Assembly (NCBI RefSeq): GCF_050948215.1
Contig: NC_135149.1
Location: 6,367,001-6,431,000 of the forward strand
Direction: 5' to 3'
Length of the DNA stretch: 64,000 nucleotides
Origin: Halictus rubicundus
Taxonomy: Eukaryota; Arthropoda; Insecta; Hymenoptera; Halictidae
Shown: one piece after another, positions 53,490 to 64,000 of the stretch
How the letters are laid out: every line of letters starts with the position of its first letter
Position numbering within the stretch: the stretch's first letter is position 1
Made by a program: the position numbers and the translations under genes
Notes under the pieces: model-generated
Seen by the model: only the letters and a program-made list of their open reading frames with translations
The model's database searches: none
What the model was told of the DNA's origin: nothing

Positions 53490-53993
53490 CTTCAAGTAAA
53501 TTAAAAATGTATGAGGACGTCCTGAAAAAGTAGATGTCCATGCTCCAGGAGCGTACAGTATACCATAAAAGTTTACATTTGGCGATTTTTCAATATTCAT
53601 GAAAGGGATCATATTTTAATACAAGGTACAGATCACGTACTCGTAAGTAGTCAAGATTTTACTTATTTTTTCTTTTATGATCGGGCTGGGCTGCAAATGA
53701 TTATTTATTTTAGTAGTAACTAATACTAATAATCCATAAGACTAAATTGGAAATATATTCGCCTCGTCTGCGAATACTGAAGTAAGAAATACACTAAAAA
53801 TACTAAATAAACAATACTTTGTATATGTAGGACGTCGTTCGGCTTAATAAACAAATGTAGTGCCTAGTAGGTTATAAAAAAAATCTCCTTAGCGAAACAT
53901 CTGTGAACTTACAATTTTTAATTAATGTATAAATTTCAACGTGAATGTTATTTTTTCGTTTAACTACGCTCATTCTCCGGACAAGTCGCCCTA
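53490..53993. other. No gene seen
   Basis: AT-rich, no feature. Confidence 0.45.
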
Positions 53994-53995
53994 TA

Positions 53996-55200
53996 CAGGG
54001 TGGGGCAACCTTGAATATTTTCGTTACTCGGAATAATATGAAAAAATTATATACACAAAAGTTGCATGGCATAGGGGTGGAAATATTGTGATATAAATAC
54101 CTTTTATTTGCGTGAAAGCGTTTCGGAGATTTCAAGGTCACCATGATTTCTTGAAATAGAAAGACCTACTTTTTTTATCATGTATCGATAGAGTATCGAA
54201 CTCTGAGTAAAAATGTATTGACCTTCGTATGACCCAGATTGTTCGGTTTCGAGACGTGACCGTAGCGTTGTAACAGCATTCGTTACGCCCGGCCCTCACG
54301 CCCTGTCATCTTCAAGGTCCGTGAGGGTCTGAGACACGCGTAGCAGCCCCTTGGGCCATCTGGTTCAGACCAGACACGGGTCCCACTGTTTTAGAAATAC
54401 GAAATTTCGAAGAGGTACCGGACGTACAGCACTCAGGAGTCTCGTGTTCAAGGTCTGAACCCGATGGTCGTCCATCCACTCGGGACAAGGGGCCATAAAT
54501 TTATACCACCATGTGCAGGCCACTCGGGTCTCTTCGTCACGCTGCACCGGGGTCCCGTCGTTCGAGAATTTTCCGAAGTTTCGGTGATTGACCAGAGGGT
54601 AAGGACTTCCACCTCTACCGTGGAGGACTGTCCGGAAGATCCGCCTCCCTCGGGTCAATCAACGAATGGGGATGAGTCTTTCGGGATTTTTGGGCCCATC
54701 CCTTGGAAAAGTTGGACACCAACGAGGTGGCCAGCAAACGGACCCCGGGGCAGTCTGTCTGAGTCTTCCATTCGAAACAAACGCTCTCATAGAAAACGTA
54801 TTAGTCATCGCGTTATCTCAGACACTTACAAGTCGCACACAACCACAGACCAAATCAATCGGATCCCGTTACCCAATATTAAATTGGCGGGTAACTTTTC
54901 GGCGACACGGGTACGCGACGCGTTCACATCGGTGAATCCGAGCTTTACGCCCTCGGGTGGATGTACGGTCGAGATCCGCGCGGCAGTAGTCGAAGTCGCA
55001 TCGCAAAACACAGATCTATATGATGTACTCACCATATTGTATATAATTGAGGGACATCAGTTCGAGCACCTACTAGCTTTCATACATACGTATTAAAAAT
55101 TATTTCGAAAATATCTCGTTAACTACTACGTTTAGGACATATGAAGGTCAATACATTTTTACGCAGAATTCGATACTCTGTCGATTCACTATACAAAATC
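53996..55200. mobile_element. TIR element related to 18383, copy 2, interrupted
   Basis: TA then CAGGGTGGGGCAACC begins the copy. GAATAATATGAAAAAATTAT, TTTCAAGGTCACCATGATTTC, ATCGATAGAGTATCGAACTC and ATTGACCTTCGTATG follow in the same order as at 18480-18680. After about 54240 similarity stops. It resumes at about 55029 with CCATATT, GAGGGACATCAGTTCGAG, AAAATTATTTCGAAAATATC and CATATGAAGGTCAATA, as at 18730-18760 and 20580-20660. The right end is lost after about 55200. Confidence 0.7.
54241..55028 (+). other. Unexplained block with a 210-codon ORF
   Basis: This ~790-bp block has no counterpart in the related copy at 18383-20952 and is GC-richer than its surroundings. A plus frame from 54464 stays open for 210 codons to 55096, but its last 20 or so codons lie in the flanking repeat. 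The frame is rich in Ser, Thr, Pro and Arg and has no domain I recognise. Minus-strand frames (54365-54658, 54826-55035) overlap it. It could be a captured host fragment, the end of an LTR or LINE element, or unique sequence of this copy. I assign no function. Confidence 0.4.
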
Positions 55201-56310
55201 TGCACAGATGTTAACAGAAACGCGTGGACGTATTTTCACGCTGTATACGAGAATAGAATCAGAAATAAAGCGTCTGTTGAAAAACCGCTGCGTCGCGCGG
55301 GAACAACCAGTGTAATCAAAATTGATGTCACGGCTAGCGAGCCATTCAGGTTTTTCGTTTTTCTCTTCTTCTTCTAGTGGAGCTTTTTTTTCCTTCGTGT
55401 ACCACCGTCCTAGAATTACCGATTGAAGGAAACCCGGCTTCTTGAATCACTTTCATGCCCGGCATATTTCAACGTGGTCAAACGTCCCCGCGAATGATGC
55501 ATTATTTAGAGCGCAATTCGGGGAGAGACCAGGGCTGAACCTAGCGAAACAAATACACGCGAAATGGGCCAAGTGCGTCTGCCGGAATGTCGTTCCTCTT
55601 CCGGAGGATCGATTGACCTATAAACTTAATTTTACTTTGCCATCTCTCTGACATCAGTGACGAGAAGGACCCGCGAAACGCGTCACTCCTCGTGCCAATA
55701 ATAAAATAAAATTCTCATAAAAAATAAAATAAAAATTCTAACAAAATTCTGTAATCCCATTTTGTTGTAAGTCTGAACAAAATATTAGATTGCATAAAAA
55801 GACTTTTTGCACGTTTTACTCCTTTGAGAACAAATGTGAAATAATTTTACTGTTGTAGTAACAACGGATAAATATACATTTCTATTTTTTCCCCGGTACT
55901 GAGGACTTTGATATAGGATTTATTCTCTTCTCTCTATTCTCTTATTTTTTTATTCTCTTCCTGAAGAGAATATTTCCAATATTCTAAGAAATCCTCGTCC
56001 ACAAAGAGTTAACATTGACGGATAAATTCCAATTAATTAAATTAAAATTAATAATGCAATATTCTATAGGCAAAGCAAAAATTGTTGTTATTGACTGTAA
56101 GCATCTATAGCCGCATACACCTTTCTTTTCTTCTTTTACAATTTTCAATCAGCTGAGGACAATATATTGACATTCTTAAATCTTTTTAATATTTCTATTG
56201 TTTTGCAATTTTTTATACTACCGACGCGTGTTTTTTTTTTTTTTAATTAAATTATAATTATAGTGTACAAGAAATCGGGGTTACCCTGAGATCGTCGACA
56301 ACTCATTTCA
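55201..56310. other. No gene seen
   Basis: 55201-55680 is GC-moderate, with ORFs (55141-55377, 55442-55651) lacking domains. 55680-56310 is AT-rich with poly-T. Confidence 0.45.
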
Positions 56311-56317
56311 CCGATAC

Positions 56318-56476
56318 TGTTTTCATCGACACGATTTCTTGGACAGTATGTTTTCATCGACATGGTCAGATAGCCGACAAATATTTTCATCTACACGGTT
56401 TGGCCGACACTATGTTTTCATTGACACGGTCAAATCGTCAACAAATGTTTTCATCGACAGTTTATATTTAGCGACA
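56318..56476 (+). repeat. Minisatellite with 64-bp higher-order period
   Basis: TGTTTTCATCGACACG-type units begin at 56318, 56349, 56382, 56413 and 56446, giving spacings of 31, 33, 31 and 33 bp. The 31-bp units end in GACA(G/C)TA, the 33-bp units in (G/T)C(C/A)(G/A)ACAAA-type sequence, so the true repeat is a 64-bp dimer. Two dimers and a partial unit. Confidence 0.8.
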
Positions 56477-57170
56477 GAATTAAGTTCATTCGTTCTACTG
56501 ACATAATCCGTTGCATTTCAAATTACATAAGTCTTGGCTCAAAAAATGTTTAACTTATAATCCTCGTACAGGGTGTGGGCTTGGGGGGCGACGCCCTTCC
56601 ACTACCGGGAAAGTAAGGGTTCAACTTGAAAAATACTGTCTACGCTCGGTGGTCTGCCATGGAAAAGGGGATGTCATATTTTTTTATATTTTTTAGGCCA
56701 TTATCTAGATCTAGAATATCGAATCGAAAAAATAATAAGAATAGGTCTGGGTCAGATTTGAAATTGTGGCTGTCGATAAAGTACACATGATATAGCAAAG
56801 GTACAAAAAAATCGGTGAGGAGGATGTTATTCTAAACAATTACCATAAAGAGAATTACAAAGCGTTGTTATTTATATCAAAGATTTTATTGCTACTTTAT
56901 TAATAAAAAAAGATTAATTAACTATTATCAAACATACTCCATTAGGTACGCACAAACGAACAAAAATCGTAATATTTTATTTAATTTCAAACATAATTGT
57001 GTAAATACATATAGAAAATATGAATAAACAGAACGAATGCTACGAATATACATACATAAACTATAAAACATAACAAAATTGTACAATAATAATGACGCAA
57101 ATATCAAGTAATGAAATTAAAGCGATATATTTTGTGCTAAGGCCTTTAAAAGATCCATATCACTGTACAT
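56477..57170. other. No gene seen
   Basis: Includes ACAGGGTGTGGGCTTGGGGG at 56568, possibly a decayed transposon end, with an ORF (56511-56696) of no recognisable content. The rest is AT-rich. Confidence 0.4.
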
Positions 57171-57173
57171 TTC

Positions 57174-57380
57174 TCAGCTGTATAGTATCTTTTTAATACG
57201 TTCTTCTCTTAAACGATCTTTTCTTTTTTGCTTCAGCAGTGTTTCACCTCGTAATATTTTCTGTATTAAATTTTCAACCACTACTTGTTCTTTTTGAATT
57301 TCCGTAATTATCTGATATAAACCAACTTTATGGTGATTGAACATAGATTGCCATCGTCGATGCCAAGCTTCGACATTATT
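57174..57380 (-). pseudogene. MULE-type transposase, C-terminal remnant
   Basis: The minus-strand frame from 57380 reads NNVEAWHRRWQSMFNHHKVG and continues, without a stop, through a Glu/Gln/Lys-rich helix (EIQKEQVVVENLIQK... KQKRKDRLREERIKK) to TGA at 57176-57174, 68 codons in all. The NN-V-E-x-W-H-x-x-(F/W) signature followed by an EQ-rich helix is how many insect Mutator-like (MULE, often FLYWCH-associated) transposases end. The catalytic DDE domain would lie upstream (towards 58000), where sequence is AT-rich and a stop directly precedes the frame. Strongly truncated. It is too short to be certain without a search. Confidence 0.65.
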
Positions 57381-57723
57381 TTAACTTATTATTTTAATTT
57401 ACTGCAATTGATCTAATTATGCTTGATGTTCCATGTAATGGTATCGATTAAAACTTGTAGGAAAACAAACACAAAAAAATGCAAAAGAAATGGTTCATTT
57501 TTATCAGAAGTTGTGTAATTTTTTTTTATAAATACTCCAAAATTTAATTTTTCATGTGAGTATCATTAATATTACTACAGAATATGTGATTTATTAGTAA
57601 TAAAATTGTTTTGACATGCAACGTTCAACGATCAGAGTGGGTCACAGGAAAAATAATAAAAATGATTGTATAACAGTTCTATTGAAAGTGGAACAGTTAG
57701 CAAGCCTACTTCATATTATGGTA
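57381..57723. other. No gene seen
   Basis: AT-rich. I looked for the rest of the MULE frame here on the minus strand and did not find it. Confidence 0.45.
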
Positions 57724-57874
57724 GTTTTTGCACATCTATAGAGAAGAATGAATTTTTCAAAGCAGTTTGTACACATTTATGCAGATGAACGAATTTTTTA
57801 TAGTGGTTTTTACACATTTATGCAGATGAACACATATTTTAAAGTAGTCTTTACACATTTATGGAGATGAGTAG
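57724..57874 (+). repeat. Minisatellite, 41-bp unit
   Basis: Units start at 57724, 57765, 57806 and 57847 (partial), each close to GTTTTTACACATTTATGCAG plus ATGAACGAATTTTTTAAAGTA. The period is exactly 41 bp in the three full units. Confidence 0.85.
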
Positions 57875-59640
57875 ATTAAACATGAAGTACAGCATAATGG
57901 AAGTCCTTTCTAAGAATCTGCATATTCAGCACCATTAATGGTTAACATAACTGTATTGCTATCTTAGTATCTCACCTACCGGATGTCCACTGATAGCTCT
58001 TTTAATGATTGCGTTGTGTCTAAAAGAAATTTAACGATTTCCTTCAAAATTAAAATCCTAAAAAACGTAACTTAATCCTAAAGAATGTAACTTGTTGGTT
58101 TATGACTGAAACCGCTATAACTTTGAAAAATTTATTAAGAACCTTTAAGTTGTTTTTTAATTTTTATGAAGCTATTAAGTCAATGCTTACAAATAAAATA
58201 TTACATACAAGTGTAAATAGTATACACATAAGTGACATAAGTGAAAAAAGGAAATTTTACAAGAAAACCATTTGAAAATTACCTGAAATTGCAAATTTTT
58301 TTTATTGTATATAACCAACTTAGAAATGTATAATAACTTGTTGTTATTTAGATACTGAGTTAATTGTCATGTACATTAGTTATAAAGTGTTCCACAATTT
58401 ATATGTTTATTATTATAGTTTTGTTTATAAATATCTTTTGACTTGTGTCACTTTTCTTATTAATGTACGATATTATTACTTTATACTCTGATTTTTAGAT
58501 TTAAAAACACTAATCAATTTTTTAAAACGTAGCTGCACAGTCTCGGAGATGCTAAATTCCTAAAATAATAAGCTGCATATTATTTATTATCTCAAACATT
58601 AAAAAATAATAACTCATAATTGAATAATGTTCCAAAATTATTGAAATTCAAATTTTTTATACTATAAATTAGAATTTAGAAGTTATATATTTATTTATTG
58701 CTTTAAACCATATAAGGTAATTTAGAAGTTACTTGTCATATTAACCCAATACTTTTGTACTTTTTTTCATAAATTGTGAATTTTAGAATTCCAAAACCGC
58801 GTGGTTTTAGATTGCGTTCTCCATTTTGGTGCGGAAGAAAGAATTGGAAATCAAATGGTTTGAGCACGACAGGGATGCGAGTGTAACAATTTTCCGGAAT
58901 AGCAACTGTTCCTTCCCCGGATTAGCGTTCTCCGGCTGCTCCGATTTGTCATGCACTAATCCGACCGTTACAAATGCGTCAACGAAATATCCCAATTCCA
59001 TTGCGCGTTACGACCAACTGCAAATCCAAAATAAACACGTGAATTTCTGTAAACACGCGTGTATAGCTGAAACAGTCGAAGCGAAAGGATGTCGATTATT
59101 AAAATTCATTTTCCCCGACTGCATAATTCCGTAACTACGGACGTCGAACGGAAACGGACCGTTGGCGGCGAGGAATTGTTTAAATAAACGATCGCGTCAA
59201 GTAACTGTCACTTTAATGTCCGATTTTTTTATAGGAATTTGCATGGAATTGCGCTACATGTTGGGGAGGTATCGATCCCTCTTACGCAATTGAGTGGAAA
59301 ATGGGAAACGAAAATTTGTTCGACCCGAAGGATTCGCAGTTTTTAATGCGATTAATAAAATACGATTGATAAAACGGTTTGAATTCGACTTGCCTCGGTC
59401 GAGACAGTAAGCTGTAAATTTTTAAAATAAATGTCGGTTTTAATTAATTCTAGAATACTGATGGCGCGATGGATACACGCGATGACAAGATCAATATTCA
59501 AGTGATCCAATCAATATTTTCAATACCGCCGTGTGTGTGCACATACATATGTGCTTCTCTTTCAGATTAGATTTTTTAAAAATGTGACAAGCCAGAAAAT
59601 ATGATTATTAATTATTAATTAATGTACACAGATCTGGGTA
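57875..59640. other. No gene seen
   Basis: 57875-58780 is AT-rich, with a 20-bp repeat (ATCCTAAA(A/G)AA(C/T)GTAACTT twice near 58048-58090). 58800-59330 is a balanced unique island with ORFs on both strands and no domain. The remainder is AT-rich with a short TTAATTATTAATTAATG run before 59640. Confidence 0.45.
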
Positions 59641-59649
59641 AAAATTAAA

Positions 59650-60540
59650 ATTTCCAAAAATGAAAGAGGAAAAGGTTATACTGTTTGTTGCAAGCAATGT
59701 AATGATAACTGTAATTTTTTTTGTTTGCATTATTTTTTTAGAAATGAAGGTGACCTTCAATTTTTTAAATGGAATGCTATGTATTCTTGTATATCATATG
59801 AAAGCGTGTGCCAAAACGAATTCATTCCTATACGACATAACGACCTTCAAGGTTAGAAATTGAAGAAATGCTTTGAATACCTCATGCTAATGTGTTTCAA
59901 TGTTTTAAATGGAATGCTATGTATTTTTTTAATGTGATTTAAAAGCGCGTAACAAAATGAATTCATTCGTATACGACACAGTTATCTCCAAGATTTTACA
60001 AGGTCACAAATGGAAGAAACATTTTGGATATTTCGTATCTAATATTTAGTGAAGGTATCGTTTACGATACACCGTCCAGAAATGTAAACAACGTGGAAAG
60101 CAAAATATCGCAAGCATATACAAATATCTCGGACTAGCAGAAGCTACAAAAAATGTAATTAGGAGAGCCGAAATGTGCAATACTTCATGCACAAGGAAAC
60201 CACATTGAAAATTTACTGTAGCCCTCGTCAATAATACTTGTAAATACATTGGCACGAGATTGGCATTTCTTAATGATGACCTTGTGTAACCTTGAAGGTC
60301 GTTATGTCGTATACGAATGAATTCATTTTGGCACACGCTTTCATATAATGTAAACAAATACATATCATTTCATTTCGAAAATTGAAGATCACCTTCATTT
60401 CCAATAATACACACAAAAAAAAAATTACAGACACTATTACACTGCTTGCTAGAAACAGTATAACTTTTTCCTTTTTCATTTTTGTCTAGTCTTTACTAAT
60501 TGCAAGAAAAACGCTGCCTAGTGTTAGCGTGAACACCCCG
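59650..60540. mobile_element. TIR element (CAGGGTGTTCACGCT), copy 2
   Basis: The right end CAAGAAAAACGCTGCC... GTGTTAGCGTGAACACCCCG meets TA at 60541-60542. The left end is truncated: the copy begins near 59650, inside the arm. Both arms match those of 46557-47963. A partial third arm segment (59900-60010) is present as an internal duplication. At 60456-60463 it has one CAGTATAA, the uninterrupted form of the site used by the hAT-type element in copy 1. Confidence 0.8.
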
Positions 60541-60542
60541 TA

Positions 60543-61774
60543 TGTGTATTTCGTTATTCTAAGTTTGAGTTACAGAGCTAAAAGAATAAATTTGAATATG
60601 TAGTAAACAATTCGAGTTAGAGTTTTATTTCAAAGCGGAGCAGAAGGAAATAAACAAAATTATTGTTTTTTAGAGGTTTCCGATTTGATTTATCAATATT
60701 CGATTCTGTTACTGTGTTCTATATTATAAATATTCGGAGCACAGTTCCCTCCACTTCATTTTCGCCTTTCTTTTTGCGTACGATGAACCTATCGACATTG
60801 GCGGGCAGTTGTTGCATCCTCTGCTCCTCTGTCCATGGATATCATGTGTCGATACGCGTATACTACGAAAATATTGAGGTATTGGCTGTGGTAGATGTCA
60901 ACCAGCAAAGTGGAGGAAGCCCGTTTCCTCTTAGAAGATTTATGGCCACCCATCGCATCGGGATAGATGGTTTTACCCGTTCCAACTTTACGGTCAAGTA
61001 ACATACCCTCTTAAATCACTGTCATAATTGAAGGGGTTGAAGGAACAATAGAAGACAGATGAGTGGAAATAAACGTTGCCTTAGCGGTACAAAAGAGGCG
61101 TTGGGGAAGAGGCTCTAAGGAATCTCGTCGTGCAGCAACTCTATTACAGTTAGGGTGATTCTTCAATTTTTTTCAATTTGATAGTGCTGAAGGCAGAATG
61201 TTAGCCTATGATAACAAATTAATTTAGTAAGATAGAAACTTACTGGTATAGAAAATGTTCTACTATTGTATTGTGATATCTTGGTTTTTAAAATTAATTT
61301 CCCTTGAAAATATTGAGTATTGAAAATATTAATATTATTAAATATTGTTTTTATAAAAGTGCTTTATACAAAAGATTTTACACAACAGAAAAATACAACG
61401 TTTGATAGAATTTAACACAAGTTTGTGTTATCTATTATTGTCTTTTATCACACCTTTCTTAAACGTAGTAAGTATGTACATAATGAGTTTGTATTTACTA
61501 AACGAAAACAGAAACTTACAATGTTTAACAGAATTTTTCAAATGTTTAGATTAGTTATTAATAGACTGCGGCTCTTTATGCAAACTAGAAATTGATTACA
61601 TCAATTGCAAATTAATGGAACTTTCTTGCTGAAATTTCTTGCTTTCTTAATTTTAATAGATTAATGATAATAGTATCGACATTCCAAAATTCTTTTCATC
61701 TTTCTACTAAAATTTGTATGTTCCTATCAAAAAATACACCGTTGCATTTGGCAGTATGTGCAGAATCATTATAT
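60543..61774. other. No gene seen
   Basis: 60600-61140 is of balanced composition with a 112-codon ORF (60663-61001) and an overlapping minus frame. No domain. The rest is AT-rich; GACTGCGGCTCTTTATGCA at 61565 is the short dispersed motif noted at 52480. Confidence 0.4.
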
Positions 61775-61940
61775 GTCAGAATTTTTTATACAATTTCTAC
61801 GATTAAAACGAAAACAATTCTTAAGCCGCGCTATGAAACTTGAATTTCTGGCATTATCTCGTCAAGATCTACAGGATTGTGTAAAAAAAGTTAAAAATTT
61901 CTGGGTTGCCAAGGTGAAATTAAACCTTCGGGTATCCCTC
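61775..61940 (+). repeat. Fragment of the 41495 foldback family
   Basis: GATTAAAACGAAAACAATTC, CATTATCTCGTCAAGATCTACAGG and AAAAAAGTTAAAAATTTCTGG follow the order of the right arm of 41495-41896. Decayed; no ends. Confidence 0.5.
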
Positions 61941-62433
61941 TCTCCCTTCTCTGACCTTCAATTTTCAATACAAAATGAAAATATTCGAGAAAATTGGTAT
62001 ATTGAAGGCCTCCTGCCGTCTTTAAACATTATTTAAACATACCCACATCTTCATAATGTTCTGAAAAATACACTGTTTTATTTGTGGGAGTCTCCAAAAA
62101 GAAAATTCTAAAACTGAAAACATGAGCTTTATTTAAAAAATATATGAATGACTTTCGAATTCCTGTTCAGTGCGATCAAAAACTATTAAAATCGCCGACC
62201 GGTAATCGAAACATAAAATGCACTTTTTCTAAAGAAAGCTTAATAAATAATTTCGTAAACAGTAATCTCCAAAGAAATGATTAGATTCTTATTAGATTTT
62301 CAAACAGCTTCGACAAATCAGAAAAATCATACAATTTAGAGTTCCTCCGCCCCCGCATAGTCCTAATAGCAGACAGTGCGGCGTTTCTCCCCCGGTTCTG
62401 AAATTACACGGCATCCCGAGAAATCCGATAAGA
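61941..62433. other. No gene seen
   Basis: AT-rich then GC-moderate (62340-62430), no feature. Confidence 0.45.
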
Positions 62434-62883
62434 TCAAAGCGTCACGCTTCTTTCCATTTTACGTTCCACGACGTTTGGGTTATTCATGGGATAATATTTA
62501 CGTGGGACTCTCGCAAAAATAGACTGGTAGATGGTGGAGGACATCAAGGGGGTAGTCTCATGTAAACGCTGCAGAATTTCACAATTTTCATGAATTTTTT
62601 CACAGTGATGTCTTACGTTATAATTCTTCTTTTTTTTGGTAATTGATTTAGCTACTCCTTCGTCATATAGTACAATTTTTGAAACAGTAGACACCGATTT
62701 GTTTACCCGTCTACATATACGAGACTGTTCCCTTGACACGTTGGCTGCCGCGTGAATTTTGTATTTTACACAGGTATTGCCTATTGCGTTCGTATAAACA
62801 TATGCTATTTTTAGTGACTTGATAATGAAGTTTGAAATGAGTTTACATTTAGTGCTTATTTGGTGACAACCGCTTTGAAACAA
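62434..62883 (-). other. 149-codon ORF, possibly a transposase remnant
   Basis: The minus-strand frame is Lys/Arg/Ser-rich. A middle part with VNKSVSTVSKIV followed by KKKKNYNVRHHCEKIHENCE loosely recalls the helix-turn-helix and linker of an IS630/Tc1-type transposase N-terminus. No catalytic motif follows, since the frame ends at 62434. There are no splice or start signals that I trust. It may equally be an accidental open frame. Low certainty. Confidence 0.25.
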
Positions 62884-64000
62884 ATCAGTAGCGCTGAACG
62901 CATTGTTTAGAAATTTTTTTCAGAGAACCCATTCAACCTTTTGCATTAGGATTTCGCACACGTATTTATTGGTATTCGAAGTACATGTATGATTTGTTTA
63001 AAGGAAAAATTAATCAAATTTACACGAGTTATATATTTTTTTATAGAGTACGTTTTAAAAAACGTTTCTACTGATCGGAACCAAAAAACAGAAGTTGCTT
63101 ATTAATCAGTATGAACATAGATATGGTTCGAACAAAAAGGAATGAAAAATCTTGATTATTTACAAAATAGCGGCATTTTAAAGTCGAATTATCGATTTTT
63201 GATACATATTTTTGTCTTCAGCGCGATAAAGAAGTAAGAAAAATTTGATGAAATTTAAAAATTTTGGTTCGTGCGATAAAAAGATATTTGCTGAAGACCC
63301 TCTTAAAATTTCAGGTCAGTTGGTCAACTAAACTCTGAGGTGGCAACCGTTTCACATTGAAGTAAAATATTTAAATTATCATCCTAGGAACATTATACTT
63401 TGAATTTGTACGACCAGCTATTCTTAAGCTTGCCCAAGTAATAAATTAAAAAAATGAAAATAGTACATTTGGTGAATTCCAGTTAATCCATATTGAAATG
63501 GATTAAAGATTCAACTATCAATATCTCGTAACGCACGAGTAGCATTCATCAGACGCGTATAACTACGTTAATCTTACAAATCCAAACAAATCGATACAAA
63601 ATCGATACAGATCCATACAAATCCATCAAAATTGGCTTTTGAAAATGGAAAACCAGAATGCTCCCTCAGTCAGGCGCAATATGAGTAAGAACAGGATCGG
63701 GCACATTGGCAATGCCTGTTAGATCAGTTGCGCCCGACGGAGGGTTAAGCCGCGGGTCTACCGGAACTTGCAATCGACCTTTTCGAGGTTTAGCTCGACA
63801 GGAAGGAAGGAAGTCGAGGAGAGACCTCCTGCGGATTAAACTCCGACGGAATCGGGCAAATGAGACGAAGATCATCGACCGATCCCGGCCCGTCGATGCT
63901 CTCCACAAGTACATCCTTAATTCTGATTGAACGTAATCTTCGACGGGGGAGGGAACGCGGAAACCTATCGCGTTTACTGGCCCTGCTCCCGAGTAGCTAA
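62884..64000. other. No gene seen; GC-rich right edge
   Basis: 62884-63650 is AT-rich, with a short ATCGATACA/ATCCATACA repetition at 63590-63640. 63660-64000 is GC-rich unique sequence, open on both strands without a domain. It could be the edge of a host feature continuing outside the window. Confidence 0.4.

Noticed and set aside
53249..53533. 94-codon ORF
   Set aside because: Runs through both arms of the 53218-53489 inverted repeat, so the frame is a by-product of the palindrome.
60663..61001. 112-codon ORF
   Set aside because: Hydrophobic start looks signal-like, but nothing downstream is recognisable and the frame is not supported by context.
1..64000. tRNA, rRNA or snRNA genes
   Set aside because: I scanned for the GGTTCRAATCC tRNA B-box. 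The only near match (63126, GGTTCGAAC) has no cloverleaf around it. No rRNA-like stretch was recognised.
1..64000. CRISPR arrays or bacterial operons
   Set aside because: The tandem repeats present are minisatellites with no spacers, and the sequence is clearly eukaryotic.

Overview
The base composition (AT-rich, about 35-40 % GC by eye, with short GC-rich islands), the transposon families and the absence of compact genes mark this as a eukaryotic, insect-type nuclear window. A hymenopteran (bee or ant) is my best guess from the style of the mariner, Tc1, R1-type and TTAA-flanked miniature elements, but this is inference. No complete host protein gene, tRNA or rRNA was recognised. The window looks like intergenic sequence or the inside of a very long intron, filled with old and a few younger mobile elements.

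Layout. 1-14.8 kb: a TTAA-flanked miniature element (441-657), degenerate tandem repeats (1.7-2.4 kb), a TA-flanked miniature element (3503-3865), a non-autonomous mariner derivative (6807-7226), a TIR element (8060-8877), a foldback element (9275-9769), an element with GGGCC-type ends (9816-10361) and a GTCGCCAGAT-ended element (12471-12673). 14.8-16.3 kb: the 3' remnant of an R1-type LINE on the minus strand, abutting a TTAA-flanked element. 18.4-20.95 kb: a composite, in which a PIF/Harbinger-type element carrying only a broken MADF-BESS gene lies inside another TIR element. 22.6-31.8 kb: further miniature and foldback elements. 34.6-38.7 kb: a minisatellite, a candidate 60-nt exon, and a mariner-like transposon with 369-bp inverted repeats and a nearly intact transposase, nested inside a second copy of the 9816 element. 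41.5-45.4 kb: a TTAA foldback element, the C-terminal half of a Tc1/Tc3-type DD34E transposase, and a ~150-bp degenerate tandem array. 46.5-51.4 kb: a TIR element split by a hAT-type miniature element, then a module of foldback elements. 52.5-60.5 kb: repeat fragments, a block of unknown origin with a 210-codon ORF, two minisatellites (one with a 64-bp higher-order period), a MULE transposase remnant and a second copy of the 46.5-kb TIR element. 60.5-64 kb: mostly plain sequence.

The most informative feature is that the window contains its own controls. Four nested insertions can be read because a related copy elsewhere in the window, or a clear target-site duplication, shows the site before insertion. 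The window therefore records an insertion order: host repeat, then TIR element, then second transposon. The coding pieces recognised (mariner-like, Tc1-like, MADF-BESS, R1-type LINE, MULE) are all transposon-derived and all but one are clearly broken. I saw no evidence of a host pathway or operon, and nothing that convincingly amounts to a new biological system. The candidates for a second look are the MADF-BESS-only Harbinger derivative, the small ORF kept open in four arms of one TIR family, and the unexplained block at 54.24-55.03 kb.
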